64,000 nucleotides of DNA. Origin: Artocarpus heterophyllus (lineage: Eukaryota; Streptophyta; Magnoliopsida; Rosales; Moraceae). The DNA lies in contig CM046354.1 of assembly GCA_025403435.1 (NCBI GenBank), positions 41,923,779 to 41,987,778 of the forward strand. Direction: 5' to 3'. The position numbers and the translations under genes were made by a program. This document shows, piece by piece, positions 54,474 to 64,000 of the stretch. Under the pieces are notes generated by a model. The model saw nothing but the letters and a program-made list of their open reading frames with translations. It searched no databases and was not told where the DNA came from. Numbering within the stretch: the first letter of the stretch is position 1; each line of letters starts with the position of its first letter.

Positions 54474-55890
54474 TCTCGAGAAAAAATCTCCGTGAATCTT
54501 TTATTTTTCACCCGAGATTCTAAAGGATAAAGTCTCAGTTTTGATTCAAATAACCCAATAGAGAAGTTATCTGATCAAAACAAACTTTATCAAGATAATC
54601 TCTAAGAAAATAAATTAATTCACAATAATTCTACAAGTTTATCTTGATCTAATTTGTCCAAAATTAAAACAACCGATAAACAAACAAGAATTATCTGATC
54701 GCAATAATTCAACAAGTTTATCTTCTTACAAAATTAATTCAACCGATAAATAGACATGAATTATTTGATTCTTAGAAATTTTAAACCAATCTGATAAATC
54801 CGACATAAGTCACCAATTATTGGAAAAGCACGTCGTGTCGTTACAGGATTTTGTGAGCTAGCAAAAAGGACCAAAATGGACCTATAAAGTTCAAGCTCTT
54901 GATAATTATGAAACCCAATATGCCAGATATACATTTCACAATTATCAACTCCAACGCTACTCCACTAAAAGCTTGGCGCTGCACTCTCAAACTTTATAGA
55001 ATTACGAAGCTCGTGTAGCTAAGTCTCATATTGTATCATATCCCCATATGATCATCCATAATCGGCTTAAGGACAAGTTCTGTCTTACCTTCCCGATTAT
55101 TTTTATCTTACATTCCATTGTCTCATCATTAGAAAACTTACCATCCAAAGATAGTATACCATTCGGTTACACCTATGCATCCAAATGGTTGAGCGCTCCA
55201 TTTTTCCAATTACAGGACAACGCATATAAGAGAATATCATTACTCCTAAAAAGGAGCTATGGATTCCATATCTATGAATAACAAGTCTACGCTATCAAGA
55301 GTCATGCCTCCAACGTACCGGCATGCATACCACTATTGAGATGTGGGTGTCACCCTTTGGCACATCAAAAGACACAAGTCGAGACAACAGGCCCACTATT
55401 CATCTCAGGATTAAGATACAATACAAATGACTGTCTAAAGTGAATTGATTTGCCAAGACAGAATTATTAATCCTAATCAATTTACTTTATGTCCCGATCC
55501 AATACATCGTCACCTAGGACAACGTGCCGATGTTTCTATTCACGAAGTCCAACTCCGATGGTCAAAACAAACCATCTCCCTTAAGGGATAGAGACAACAT
55601 AATAATCTTTACATGAATAAAGCGCCCAACTTTATTCCCTCGATTGCGGATCATATGTTTTAGATCGTCACCCTAAGAATCGTGTCTTCCGCATAATCAG
55701 TCCATCATATGCCTAATTCTTAAGGTTTAGACTGACAATCTCAGACTGCTGTTTGCTTATCATACATTCAACAAATATGAACGTAAAAGAGGACAAGATT
55801 TGGTATATATAAATGAATAAATTCTTTATTGATAAAAATGTCTCCAAAAACGTTTTACATTTTTACTCCTTAGGGCATACATGTCTAACA

Positions 55891-55895
55891 GAGGT
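55891..55895. repeat. Target-site duplication of copy C, right
   Basis: GAGGT, identical to 46171-46175. Copia D resumes here. Confidence 0.9.
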
Positions 55896-56118
55896 CCATC
55901 TATGGACTCAAATAAGCTTCAAGATCTTGAAACTTGAGATTTGATGAGGCGACCAAATCTTATGGTTCTGATAAAAATATTGATGAACCTTGTGTATACA
56001 AGTACATCAAAGATAAGAAGGTGGTCTTCTTTGTTCTTTATGTAGATGATATCTACTCATTGGGAATGATGTAGGGATATTATCTAATATGAAGAACTAG
56101 CTTCCCAACCATTTCCAA
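55896..56118 (+). pseudogene. Copia D reverse transcriptase, second part
   Basis: Continues from 46175: RSIYGLK-like (here SIYGLK with TAA at the Gln codon), LRFDEA, NIDEPCVYKYIKDKKVVFFVL and the catalytic YVDDIY at about 56039-56056. There a missing base shifts the frame (the family reads YVDDILLIGND). The QLPNHFQMKDLGEAS block leads into the next open stretch. Confidence 0.8.
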
Positions 56119-57010
56119 ATGAAAGATTTGGGAGAAGCAAGTTATGTTCTTGGAATCCAACTCGTAAGAGATCGTAAGAACAAACTGTTGGCGCTGTCTC
56201 AGGCATCATATATCGATAAGGTACTTATCAGATTTTCGATGCAAAACTCCAAGAAAGGTAATTTACCTACACGTCATGGAGTTTATCTTTCAAAAGAGCA
56301 GTGTCCTAAGACACCTCAAGAGGAAGAAAACATGAGACGGGTACCCTATGCATCTGCAGTCGAAAGTCTAATGTATGCCATGTTGTGTACAAGACCTGAC
56401 ATTTGCTATGCACTGGGTACAGTCAGTCGGTATCAATCCAACCCAGAATTAGATCATTGGGTGGTGGTTAAGCATATTCTCAAGTATCTCAAGAGAACGA
56501 GAAACTATATGCTGGTATATTCCAATGAGAATTTGATTCCCATTAGATACACTGATTTTGATTTTCAATCAACCAAAGAAACACATAAATTTACGTCTGG
56601 ATTAGTGTTTACTTTTGGTGGTGGAGCCATAGTTTGGAGAAGCACTAAACAATCACGTATTGCTAATTTGACTATGGAAGCTGAATATGTGGCTACTTGT
56701 GAAGCAACTAAAGAGTAAGTTTTTAAGTGATTTGGAAGTCGTTCTAGGCATGGATAAACCACTCACATTGTATTGTGACAACAGTGGTGCAGTGGCAAAT
56801 TCAAGAGAACCTAGAAGCCACAAAAGAGGAAAGCATATAAAGAGAAAATATCATTTGATTAGAGAAATAGTACATCGAGGTGATGTGGAAGTTGTGAAGA
56901 CAGCGTCGAATAACAACCTTGCTGACCCTTTCACCAAGACGTCACCTGCAAAGAGCTTTAAGGCACACTTGGAAGGCCTAGGTCTTAGAGACATGTCTCA
57001 CATGCTTTAG
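56119..57010 (+). CDS. Copia D RT end and RNase H
   Basis: The 199-codon stretch 56119-56718 covers MKDLGEASYVLGIQL, ALSQASYIDKVLIRFSMQNS, VPYASAVESLMYAMLCTRPD, HWVVVKHILKYLKRTRNYML, RYTDFDFQSTKETHK and MEAEYVATCEATKE. A short deletion at about 56715 (AVWL block lost) shifts the frame to 56687-57010, which gives FLSDLEVVLGMDKPL, LYCDNSGAVANSREPRSH, NNLADPFTKTSPAKSFKAHL and LGLRDMSHML with a natural stop. YTD, MEAEY, YCDN and LADP catalytic residues are present across the two pieces. Confidence 0.86.
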
Positions 57011-57024
57011 GCCAAGTGGGAGAT
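57011..57024 (+). promoter_or_regulatory. Polypurine tract, copia D
   Basis: GCCAAGTGGGAGAT between the pol stop and TGTTGG. Same core (AAGTGGGAGAT) as in copia-A copy C. Confidence 0.8.
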
Positions 57025-58995
57025 TGTTGGTTTTGGTGCCCTAAAAGCTGTGATATTGTACATATTGTTAATAAATAAATAAAGTGACATTTATTATTAT
57101 TTTGGTTGCTTATATGTGCTATGAATACATTTATAAACATCAAGAAAATTCCATGATTATTTATGTGACTATAAATTTAGCATATAAGTGTTATATGCTT
57201 AAGGATAAAATTTATAGATAATAATCTAAATAGTTTGTAATTATTAATTAAAGTTTGAGATCTTTAATTAAATATTACAAGTACGATCCAATCTCATTTA
57301 GAATGAAATAGTTATTATCCAAGCTATTAATGTAAAGACATTGGATTGGAGGTACTTTATATAATTAGATTATATAGGACTGGGCCAGAAAAATTATGGA
57401 TCTCTAATAATCATCTGTAACAAATAGAGTATTCAAATTTATCACTATGATGATCATATATTTGACAGTCTTACTCTTGAGTATTTATTAGACTCTTGTT
57501 TATGACATTATGTTTTTTGACTTGCTTTGTAAGATTTGTCTAAGCATAGATCATAACTTAGCATCTTGGCAACATAATGTAATAAATGGCTGGGAATAAT
57601 ATTATACAGATATGGATCCATTCCTTCCTTATGGAAGTTAGAAAAATAGTTCCCTTGAGTGATAATTCGAGGTTTGAACAATAGAACGCTCATTCATAAT
57701 AAGATTGTAAATTAGCTATTCATTAGAGAATTATTGGAACTCAAAGATAAAGATATAATAAGAGAGGTAAACGGAAATTAAACCTAACTCTTATTATGAA
57801 CTATTTATGAAGGACTGACTTATATGTAATGTTATATCAATGGACTACTCACTTATTTTCTTTGAGTAATTTTCACTATAATCTCAAGAGTTTAGTTTCA
57901 GGTTTTTAGTGGAGTAACACTGAAACTAATAAATTTGACACATTAATTAAAAAGTTTAATTAATTGTAAAATTTATTGAAGCTTGGGTTATAGGTCCATA
58001 ATTATACATATTTAGTTTAGAATTATTGAATTCTGAATTAATTATTTCACACTTGAATTATTAATGTGATATAGAAAAATATTCTCTATGACACATAATG
58101 TAATATGATAAATATTGTCACATTTAATTGAGCATTAGTTAATTAATTAATTGATTATATTTAAAATCTATTCTTTAATAAATGAGATTTATTTTTTGAA
58201 TGTTAATATATATATATTATATTTCATTATTTATTAATATATATATATATATATTACATAAAGAAAATGTTTACATTTTTACTTTATATATATATATATA
58301 TTTTAAAGTAAATGAAGTTTTCGTTTACAAATGTTTAACGCTTAAACTTTGTATATATATATATATGTGTGTGTGTTAAACAACGTAAAGCTTACGTTAA
58401 TTCAAAAAAAAAAAAAAACGTAAGCGTAAAAGCTCACGCGTGTATATATATATATATTAATAAGAATCTTTTTTGATGATTCATTTTTTTTTAAGAATAA
58501 CAAAAGGATAAGGAATGTAGACTACATCCCTTTCCCCATATATCTGATATGGTGGTTGCATCAAATTTGAAATTAATTAAAACTAACTAACTGCTCAAAT
58601 ATAAAAAGGGTAGAGATAACTGTTATCTCATTAGATCAATCTTTTTCACGTAACTTTCACAGACAGAAAAAATGAGAGTTCTTCTCTAAAAAAAAAAATC
58701 TACTATCTCATGTGTTGAGTACATAGCAAATTCAAAAAAGTGTGAGGAAAATTTATTTTTGCAGTTTGACACCTACTCATCTTTCCATTGGTGTGGAGGT
58801 GTAACTTGGAAGATCATGGTGTCAAAGAGGGAAGATAGGTTACCCTGATAGTCTTCAAAAGGTTGGTAAAAATTTCCAAAGCTTTCTATTATTAATTAAA
58901 ATTATATATCTATTCGCGATGAAAAAAGTTTTCATAAAATTTTTGTTTGTCAATAATCCATTCCTTCCGTTGTGTTTTTGGATTTTATTCTTGCA
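57025..58995 (+). repeat. Copia D 3' LTR (about 1.97 kb)
   Basis: It starts TGTTGGTTTTGGTGCCC. The end is less sure: the block TTCCTTCCGTTGTGTTTTTG near 58965 is typical of the last 30 bp of such LTRs, so I place it at TTCTTGCA (58995), possibly 58998. It contains TA/TG microsatellites (58207-58456) and a palindrome (58387-58403). It shows no GC palindrome array, unlike every copia-A LTR. Gypsy sequence on the other strand follows at once. Confidence 0.75.
58199..58460. repeat. TA/TG microsatellites with short palindromes
   Basis: Five (TA)n or (TA)n(TG)n runs in about 260 bp, interspersed with AACGTAAAGCTTACGTT (58384-58400) and ACGTAAGCGTAAAAGCTCACGC (58416 onward), which can pair with each other. 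Located in the U3 of the copia D LTR. Confidence 0.75.
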
Positions 58996-58998
58996 CCA

Positions 58999-59480
58999 TG
59001 TACTCTAAGACAGCCTTGTTCATGCCTCTCCACCAATATTTCCTCTTTAGATCAAAATACATCTTCGTACTCCCTAGATGAATAGTGAATCGAGACTTGT
59101 GAGCTTCATCTATTACGGTCTTCGTCACTTTTGCGATCACTGGTACTGCCAAACGCTCCCTAAAGTATAACAACCCATCTGAATGTATTCTCCATTCTTC
59201 AAATTGCTTCCCATTCTGGATTCATGCCTATATTCCCTATAGATGCTGGTCTCGCCATTGATTTTGCTTCACCATCGTCTGAACGAGAGCTAGGGTCAAC
59301 TCCATATGGTACATCGAAACTCGATCGTAGTCCTCATAGTACTGTAGCCCGTATTCACTCACCGTTGCATCTTTTTCCAGTCCTCAAGTGCCAAACATGC
59401 AAGAATCCTTGAAGACTTTCTACTGAGCACATTTGCAACCATGTTAGCTTTCCTCGAATGATACTGTAGTGCAAAATCAT
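58999..59480 (-). pseudogene. Gypsy integrase, N-terminal part (truncated)
   Basis: On the - strand the 59173-58985 frame reads LYFRERLAVPVIAKVTKTVI, DEAHKSRFTIHLGSTKMYFD and LKRKYWWRGMNKAVLEYM, the zinc-binding N-terminal domain of gypsy integrase, homologous to 2760-2930. The element is cut off at 58999, before the second Cys pair. The core and chromodomain are absent. The copia D LTR starts there in the opposite orientation. Between 59480 and 59173 the linker is degraded. Confidence 0.82.
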
Positions 59481-59960
59481 AGTCTTCCATGTACTCCATC
59501 CATCTTCATTACCTCAAGTTTAGATCCTTCTGAGTGAACAGATACTTTAAACTCTTGTGGTCAGAGAAAGCCTGAAATGTCACTTCGTATAGATAACATC
59601 TCCAAATTTTCAGCACATGAATCACTCTTGTAAGCTCTAAGTGGTGAGTAGGGTAGTTCTTCTCGCGAGGCCTTAGTTGTCGCGACCCATAAGCCACCAC
59701 GTATCCATGTTGCATCAACACACATCTAAGTCCATGTCCTGAGGCATCCGTGTAAACTTCATATGGCTTATCATGACTTGGGATAATTAACACCAGAGCG
59801 GTGATCAACTGATTCTTCAACTCTTGGAAGGCGAACTCACATTCTTCATCCCATTCAAATCTGACATTCTTCTTAATCAATCTATCAGCAAATCTAATAT
59901 CTTCGAGAAATCCTTCATAAACTATGAGTCCCAAGAAACTATGGATCTCTGCCACATTTC
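59481..59960 (-). CDS. Gypsy RNase H (148 codons open)
   Basis: Open frame 59955-59509: RT end [20 protein letters not shown], connection [20 protein letters not shown], RNase [19 protein letters not shown] (the catalytic Asp kept, the motif better preserved than at 2181), [40 protein letters not shown] (with the SDHKSL block) and [11 protein letters not shown]. It lies between RT and integrase on the - strand. Confidence 0.85.
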
Positions 59961-60920
59961 TCGATCATTCCCACTATACAATAACTTCTACCTTGGAAGG
60001 GTCCACTAAAATGCCTTGCTTGGAGATGATATGTCCCAAAAACTTAACTTTAATCAGCCAAAATAAGTACTTTTACTTCTTGCCATATAGCTGGTGCTCC
60101 CACAGACTCTAAAGCACAATCGTTAAATGCTGCTCATGCTCCTCCTAAGTCTTGGAGTAGATTAGGATGTCATCAATAAACACAATCACAAACCGATCCA
60201 GATAAGGCCTGAATATCCTGTTCATCAAATCCATGAAGGCTACCGAAGCATTTGTCAACCCAAATAGCATCACCAAAAACTTGAAATGTCCATACTGGGT
60301 CCTAAAAGTTGTCTTAGGGATGTCTTCGTCCTTAATCCTGAGCTAATGGCATCCGGATCGCAAATCTATCTTTGAAAAGTAGCGGGAACCTCCTAGTTGT
60401 TCAAATAACTCATCGATTCTGGATAGTGTATACTTATTCTTCATAGTGACTTGATTTAGCTGCCAATAATCAATACATAACCTAAGGCTTCCATCATGCT
60501 ACTTAGCAAACAAAATTGGTGCACCCTACGGTGATGTGCTATTTCAAATATACCCCTTGTTAGCAAGCTCTTAAAGTTGCTTTCTCAAGTCTTTCATCTC
60601 TATTGGTGCCATCCGATACAGTGCTACAGAAATTAGAGCAGTTCCTAGAAGCAACTCAATACCAAACTCAATTTTTTGATGCGGTGGCAATCCCGGTAAC
60701 TCCGTCAGGGAAGACATCTTCGAACTCATCAACCACTAGGATTGTTGCATTTCTTCCTGATGCACTAGACTCCTCTTCTAGGTTCATAAGGAAGGCATAG
60801 CAAGCTAGATTCTTTCGTTCCCCGAGACATGTCTTCATAAGATGCTTACTCATCATTCGATCATTACCACTTTGGTAAGTGATCATCATCCCCCTATTAA
60901 ACACTAGGGTTACTTTCCCA
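59961..60920 (-). pseudogene. Gypsy reverse transcriptase (- strand)
   Basis: Sense order from about 60800: LPPHQ/REIEFGIEL-like block (60700-60640), a [15 protein letters not shown] block near 60500, [19 protein letters not shown] (about 60420-60365), [15 protein letters not shown] (near 60230) and the catalytic box VIVFIDDIL at 60189-60160 (F-I-D-D at 60180-60169). Both active-site Asp are intact, in contrast to FIND at 1741. Stops include TAG and TGA at Gln, Trp and Arg sites, for example near 60350, 60500 and 60530. Confidence 0.84.
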
Positions 60921-60939
60921 AATTGACAGTCTAAAACAG

Positions 60940-61300
60940 CGTTATATTGGACAACCAGTCCATCCCTAAGATTACAACATATGCACTCATGGGATTACAA
61001 TCAAATCACTTTTTAGAGTCTCACCCCCAATCATTATTTTACAAGTTTTACATATACAATTCACACACACCCTCCCTAAAGGTGAGGTAATAATTAAGGG
61101 CTCATCAAATTCTTCTATCTCTAATCCTAAGGCATGTACAAATAAACTTGAAATGAGTGAATGAGTGGCACCAGTATCAAATAAAACATGTGGTAAAGAC
61201 TAAGAACCAAAACCATACCAACGATGACCGCGTTACTGGTCTGAGTGTCTAAGTTCCCTAAAGTTATGGTGTGAACCTAGGCTAGAGCTTTCCCTTCTCC
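60940..61300 (-). pseudogene. Gypsy protease (- strand)
   Basis: The active site reads L-F-D-T-G-A-T-H-S (D-T-G-A at 61178-61167), the canonical motif kept intact. ISSLFVHALGLEI and PLIITSPLG-like blocks follow, then the CKTCKIMIGG region near 61030. It lies in order between gag and RT. Isolated stops near 61200 and 60955 interrupt the polyprotein. Confidence 0.8.
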
Positions 61301-62378
61301 TTTATCAGCTTTACTAGGTCTTGGGTTAGTCGACTGATATTGTTGCGATGGGGGAGACTGCACACTAGTCATACTTGGTGCTCGATACTATGGGGCATTG
61401 CGTTGGAAATTTTGCGGCTAATATCCTTGCGTCAGGTATTGTAACTGCTGAGGAGTGAACTGATGAAACTATAGCTAAGGGAGTTGCTGAGGTGGAGGTA
61501 AGGACTAAGATTGAGGCTAACGGCTGGCACTTTTTCTAGGCTAAAGTCCTTGGCAAGCATTCCTGATCAGGTAGTGTCTCTAGGGTTACTACGTTGGCTG
61601 CCTGATGAACTACTGCTCCCACTGTTGGTGTTGCCTTGTTGGTTCTTCACCTGAGCTTACCGACTACTACCTTTCTTGTTGCTCCTCTAAGGTCCTCCTA
61701 ATGTCCTTGCTCGATTCTTGTAGTAGAGGCATAATCACTTCCCATCGATAGGGCTGACGAAACCAACTCACCAAAGTTCCAAAGTTATAAAGCAACCAAT
61801 TATCATTGAATGGATCCTTTAAGTCCTTCCTTGCACTTAATGCACTTTTCATGCTCAGATGCCACAGTGGATGGAGCAAATCTAGCCAACTCGTTGAATT
61901 TTGCTTCATGTTCCCTGACCGACATGCCACCCTACTCCAATCTACAAAATTCGGTGGCCTTCTGATCTCTATACCCTTGTGGGAAGTAACACTTGTAGAA
62001 CAACTCCTCGAACCTATCCCAATTAATATTCTTGTTGTTTTTTAAATGTTTGGCTTGCTTCCACCAAGCATTAGCATTGCCTTTAAATTTGTAAGCTGCA
62101 AATTCCACATGGTATTCCACTGGTACTCGGAGGGTATCCAGATGTTTTACTACTAAGTCTAACCAATACTAAACCAGTTGCGAGTCCCCGTTTTTGTCAA
62201 ATGTTGGAATAGATGCACGCTGAAATTTCTTAAAGTACTTATGCTAGTAACTTGCCTCTGAATCCTCTGGCCTAGCCCTTGCTGCCATCTGCCAAAAGGT
62301 AGCAAACATCACGCCTATCATACCTTCATCATCTATCGAGTTTGCGTCAGCTACAGTTGGACGACGTCTAGGCGCCAT
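61301..62378 (-). pseudogene. Gypsy gag (- strand)
   Basis: The start is the ATG at 62378 (MAPRRRPTVADANSIDDEGM). It is about 85 bp inside the PBS and opens the conserved gag. Capsid blocks: VEYHVEFAAYKFKGNANAWW (62110-62050), INWDRFEELFYKCYFPQGYR, KATEFCRLE then TAG at a Gln codon (61932-61934 region), and MSVREHEAKFNELARFAPST. The last block matches the first codons of the window (position 2 onward). C-terminal parts are Gln-rich and frameshifted. The expected zinc knuckle near 61550-61600 is too decayed to see. Confidence 0.82.
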
Positions 62379-62465
62379 TCTTTCAATTCTAAAAACAAAA
62401 TTGGACTGTCAACGGTATTTCATTGTCGTACCTGTGTGCATAATTCTCAAGGTTCAAAACCGATG

Positions 62466-62480
62466 GCTCTAATACCATTC
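62466..62480 (-). promoter_or_regulatory. Gypsy primer-binding site
   Basis: Sense GAATGGTATTAGAGC directly after the LTR end (62481). The TGGTATTAGAGCC site is iMet-tRNA type with one mismatch. It fixes the 5' LTR boundary. Confidence 0.85.
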
Positions 62481-64000
62481 TGTCACGCCTCAAAATCCAA
62501 GAGGTGACATGGTGGATTAATTAATTTAATTAAATCAAATTTTAGTTAAAAAATTGCAATTAAAGAATTTAGTTGGTTATTAAAAATTTGATGAAATTGA
62601 ACCTTTTAAATCTCTTATCAAAGTGATAAAACAGATAAGACAAAATAATTTAGAAAGGTAGACACGAGTGGGCCTCACCAGACACACATTGGTGCACACA
62701 AATATAGTATTAACAATAATTAAAATTACAACCATAGTCCAATATAAGACATAAGAAATTAAAACATGCCTTGATTAGTCAATGCAAATAACCTACTCAA
62801 AATCTTTTCCTACTCGCGAGTTCAATCAATAGCCTCCCAATCAGTCCTAAGTTGAATTCCACCTAAGGGGGAAAGGTTTGAAAACAAATAAAATGTGAGT
62901 GAAAGGCTTCTTAGGACTAGAATTTAAAATCATTTAATTTGAAAATGAAATTTATCATTTAGAAAAATATTTGGAAAATAGAATTAAATAAATAACTCAA
63001 TTAAATCATTCTTACCAAAAACAGTTCATTGTTTGTCCATAAAGGGTCTTATTATCTTTTCTTAGGCAAACCATAAATGTCACCACTGCAGTGGCCCAAT
63101 TGGTTTTCGAGACCTACCTTCAAGGTCGTACTCTACATGACCCAATCTCTAAGTATGATATCTTGCCCATTTAAGCATTTCTATCATTATTCAAATCTCA
63201 TTTTGCCAAGTGAGTTTGTTTACATTCATTATGCGATTCATTATGAATATCACATCATTCAACAGTTTATGAAAACAACTAATAATTTTTTTTTTTTAAT
63301 CATTCATTGAAAAACATTTTAGAAGAATTCATTTTTAGGGCAAAATCATTCAAAACATGGTTACCAAAGAAGGGTAAGAGTCCTACCTCAATATCTGACA
63401 TCGTGACTCAGCATCATAGTCCCGATCCACTATACGTTAGCTCTATGAAACCACAAACAACCTTAAATAAAGACTAAGTTCACAAATGTCTAGCTTGGGT
63501 ACTCTACACTACTAAGTTATCTCATGGTGTCTTAGTGTACCTTTGAAGTTCATAAAAATCATTCTACAGGATCAAAGTCTTTAACTAGGTTTAAAACAAT
63601 GAAAACGGGTGGAAAACATCAAATTTTATGGAGCCATGTCAGCCTGTCGAACTTCCTACTCCGACCTACCAAACTCCATAGTTCGGCCTATTGGCCATAC
63701 AACACCAGATTGCTGAACTTTCCCAGGTTCGGCATGCCGATGCGATGAGTCTGGCCTACCGATGCTCAACATTAGCCTGCCAAACTAGAAAAATTTGGAA
63801 ATTTCTAGATTCAAGCTTCGGCCTCCCCAAGCTCAAATCTTCATTTCCAAACAGTTTTTCAATTCCTAGAGCATGCATAATGATCATAAATGATAGAAAA
63901 ACATACTAGAACACTTTTAAACACATTCAAACAAGATTTACATATTAATTTTCAAAGAAATCCAAAAATAGACAAAAAGAGAAAATTTTGGTTTAATCCA
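62481..64000 (-). repeat. 5' LTR of the - strand gypsy element (runs off the window)
   Basis: Sense end CTTGGATTTTGAGGCGTGACA at 62481, the same GTGACA end as the LTRs at 6291 and 21971. Blocks such as CCACCTAAGGGGGAAAGG and GTGAGTGAAAGGCT (near 62860-62910) align with 22370-22415. By comparison about 650 bp, including the promoter and LTR start, lie beyond the right edge. Confidence 0.85.
63638..63786. repeat. GC-rich palindrome array 14 (gypsy 5' LTR)
   Basis: About seven units, among them CAGCCTGTCGAACT, TTCGGCCTATTGGCC, GTTCGGCATGCCGATG and TTAGCCTGCCAAAC. It holds the same place in the LTR as the arrays at 4943-5117 and 23147-23279. Confidence 0.76.

Larger units (their letters stand above)
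46176..55890 (-). mobile_element. Copy C: full-length copia-A retrotransposon (9.7 kb)
   Basis: A complete - strand element, nested in the RT gene of copia D. 5' LTR 53882-55890, PBS, leader, gag, protease, integrase, RT/RNase H, PPT 48208-48220 and 3' LTR 46176-48207 are in order. GAGGT duplications flank it, and the two halves of copia D rejoin in frame order across it. It is the best preserved element of the window: zinc knuckle, protease DSGA, integrase Asp-Asp-Glu and the whole RT/RNase H frame are visible. About six stops and frameshifts break the polyprotein. Confidence 0.94.
53882..55890 (-). repeat. Copy C 5' LTR
   Basis: 2009 bp, sense start TGTTAGACATGTATGCCC at 55890 and sense end TTTGTTTCCAACA at 53882. 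The sense TATAAAAA box is at 54280-54273. GAGGT follows on the outside. Confidence 0.92.

Noticed and set aside
4943..63786. Could the regularly spaced GC palindromes be CRISPR repeats?
   Set aside because: Units are degenerate, 20-28 bp apart with no constant repeat/spacer structure, and lie in plant retrotransposon LTRs; there are no cas genes.
1..64000. Host protein-coding genes, tRNA or rRNA genes
   Set aside because: Every frame with a recognisable domain belongs to gag or pol, and I saw no tRNA-like cloverleaf or rRNA segment. Primer-binding sites resemble tRNA ends only by complementarity.

Overview
This window looks like nuclear DNA from a flowering plant, probably a eudicot. It is AT-rich and consists almost entirely of nested, decayed LTR retrotransposons. 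I found no host gene, rRNA, tRNA or CRISPR array. The plant assignment rests on Ty3/gypsy chromovirus remnants with a Tekay/Del-type chromodomain and on Ty1/copia elements of Tork/Angela-like type. The species cannot be read from the sequence.

Layout. 1-6291: a + strand gypsy chromovirus (gag to chromodomain, 3' LTR 4120-6291) sits inside the 5' LTR of a + strand copia element. That copia LTR continues at 6292-7394, is split again by a 3.6 kb LTR (7395-11006) and ends at 11516. The copia body (primer-binding site, long leader, gag, protease, integrase, RT, RNase H) runs to 16672, is split by a second 3.1 kb LTR of the same type (16673-19762, - strand) and stops at about 19973. 19974-21402 looks like a further, unclassified - strand LTR. 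21971-24427 is the 3' end of a - strand gypsy element of the same family as the first. 24428-28196 is a 5'-truncated + strand copia with its 3' LTR. 28197-31287 is unassigned DNA followed by a third, very degraded + strand copia.

31288-44692 is a four-layer nest: a copia LTR (31288-31459 and 43547-44692) is split by an LTR-like insert (31460-43546, flanks ACCAA), which is itself split by a complete - strand copia, called B here (32271-41890, target duplication GAATT). 44693-58995 is another + strand copia, called D, split in its RT by a second complete - strand copia, called C (46176-55890, target duplication GAGGT). 58996-64000 is a - strand gypsy with PBS and the start of its 5' LTR. B, C, the copia of 6292-19973, the copia of 24428-28196 and the split LTR all belong to one family, called copia-A here. 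It has LTRs of about 2 kb and a leader of about 1.5-1.7 kb.

How the parts worked together: each element carried gag (capsid and nucleocapsid with a zinc knuckle), an aspartic protease, integrase and RT/RNase H between two LTRs that held promoter and terminator. Copia order is gag-PR-IN-RT-RH; gypsy order is gag-PR-RT-RH-IN-chromodomain. No element is intact. The best preserved reading frame is the 490-codon RT/RNase H of C (48222-49694). Premature stops are mostly of the kinds expected from C-to-T change at methylated cytosines.

The most unusual signal is a short GC-rich palindromic unit, TTCGGCAGGCCGAA (arms TTCGGC/GCCGAA, 2 bp spacer). It forms 14 degenerate arrays (about 75 units by eye) inside the LTRs or leaders of otherwise unrelated copia and gypsy families. 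In copia-A it lies about 107-120 bp upstream of the TATA box in every LTR where both can be seen, and again in the leader. Units have been lost or flipped between the two LTRs of single elements.
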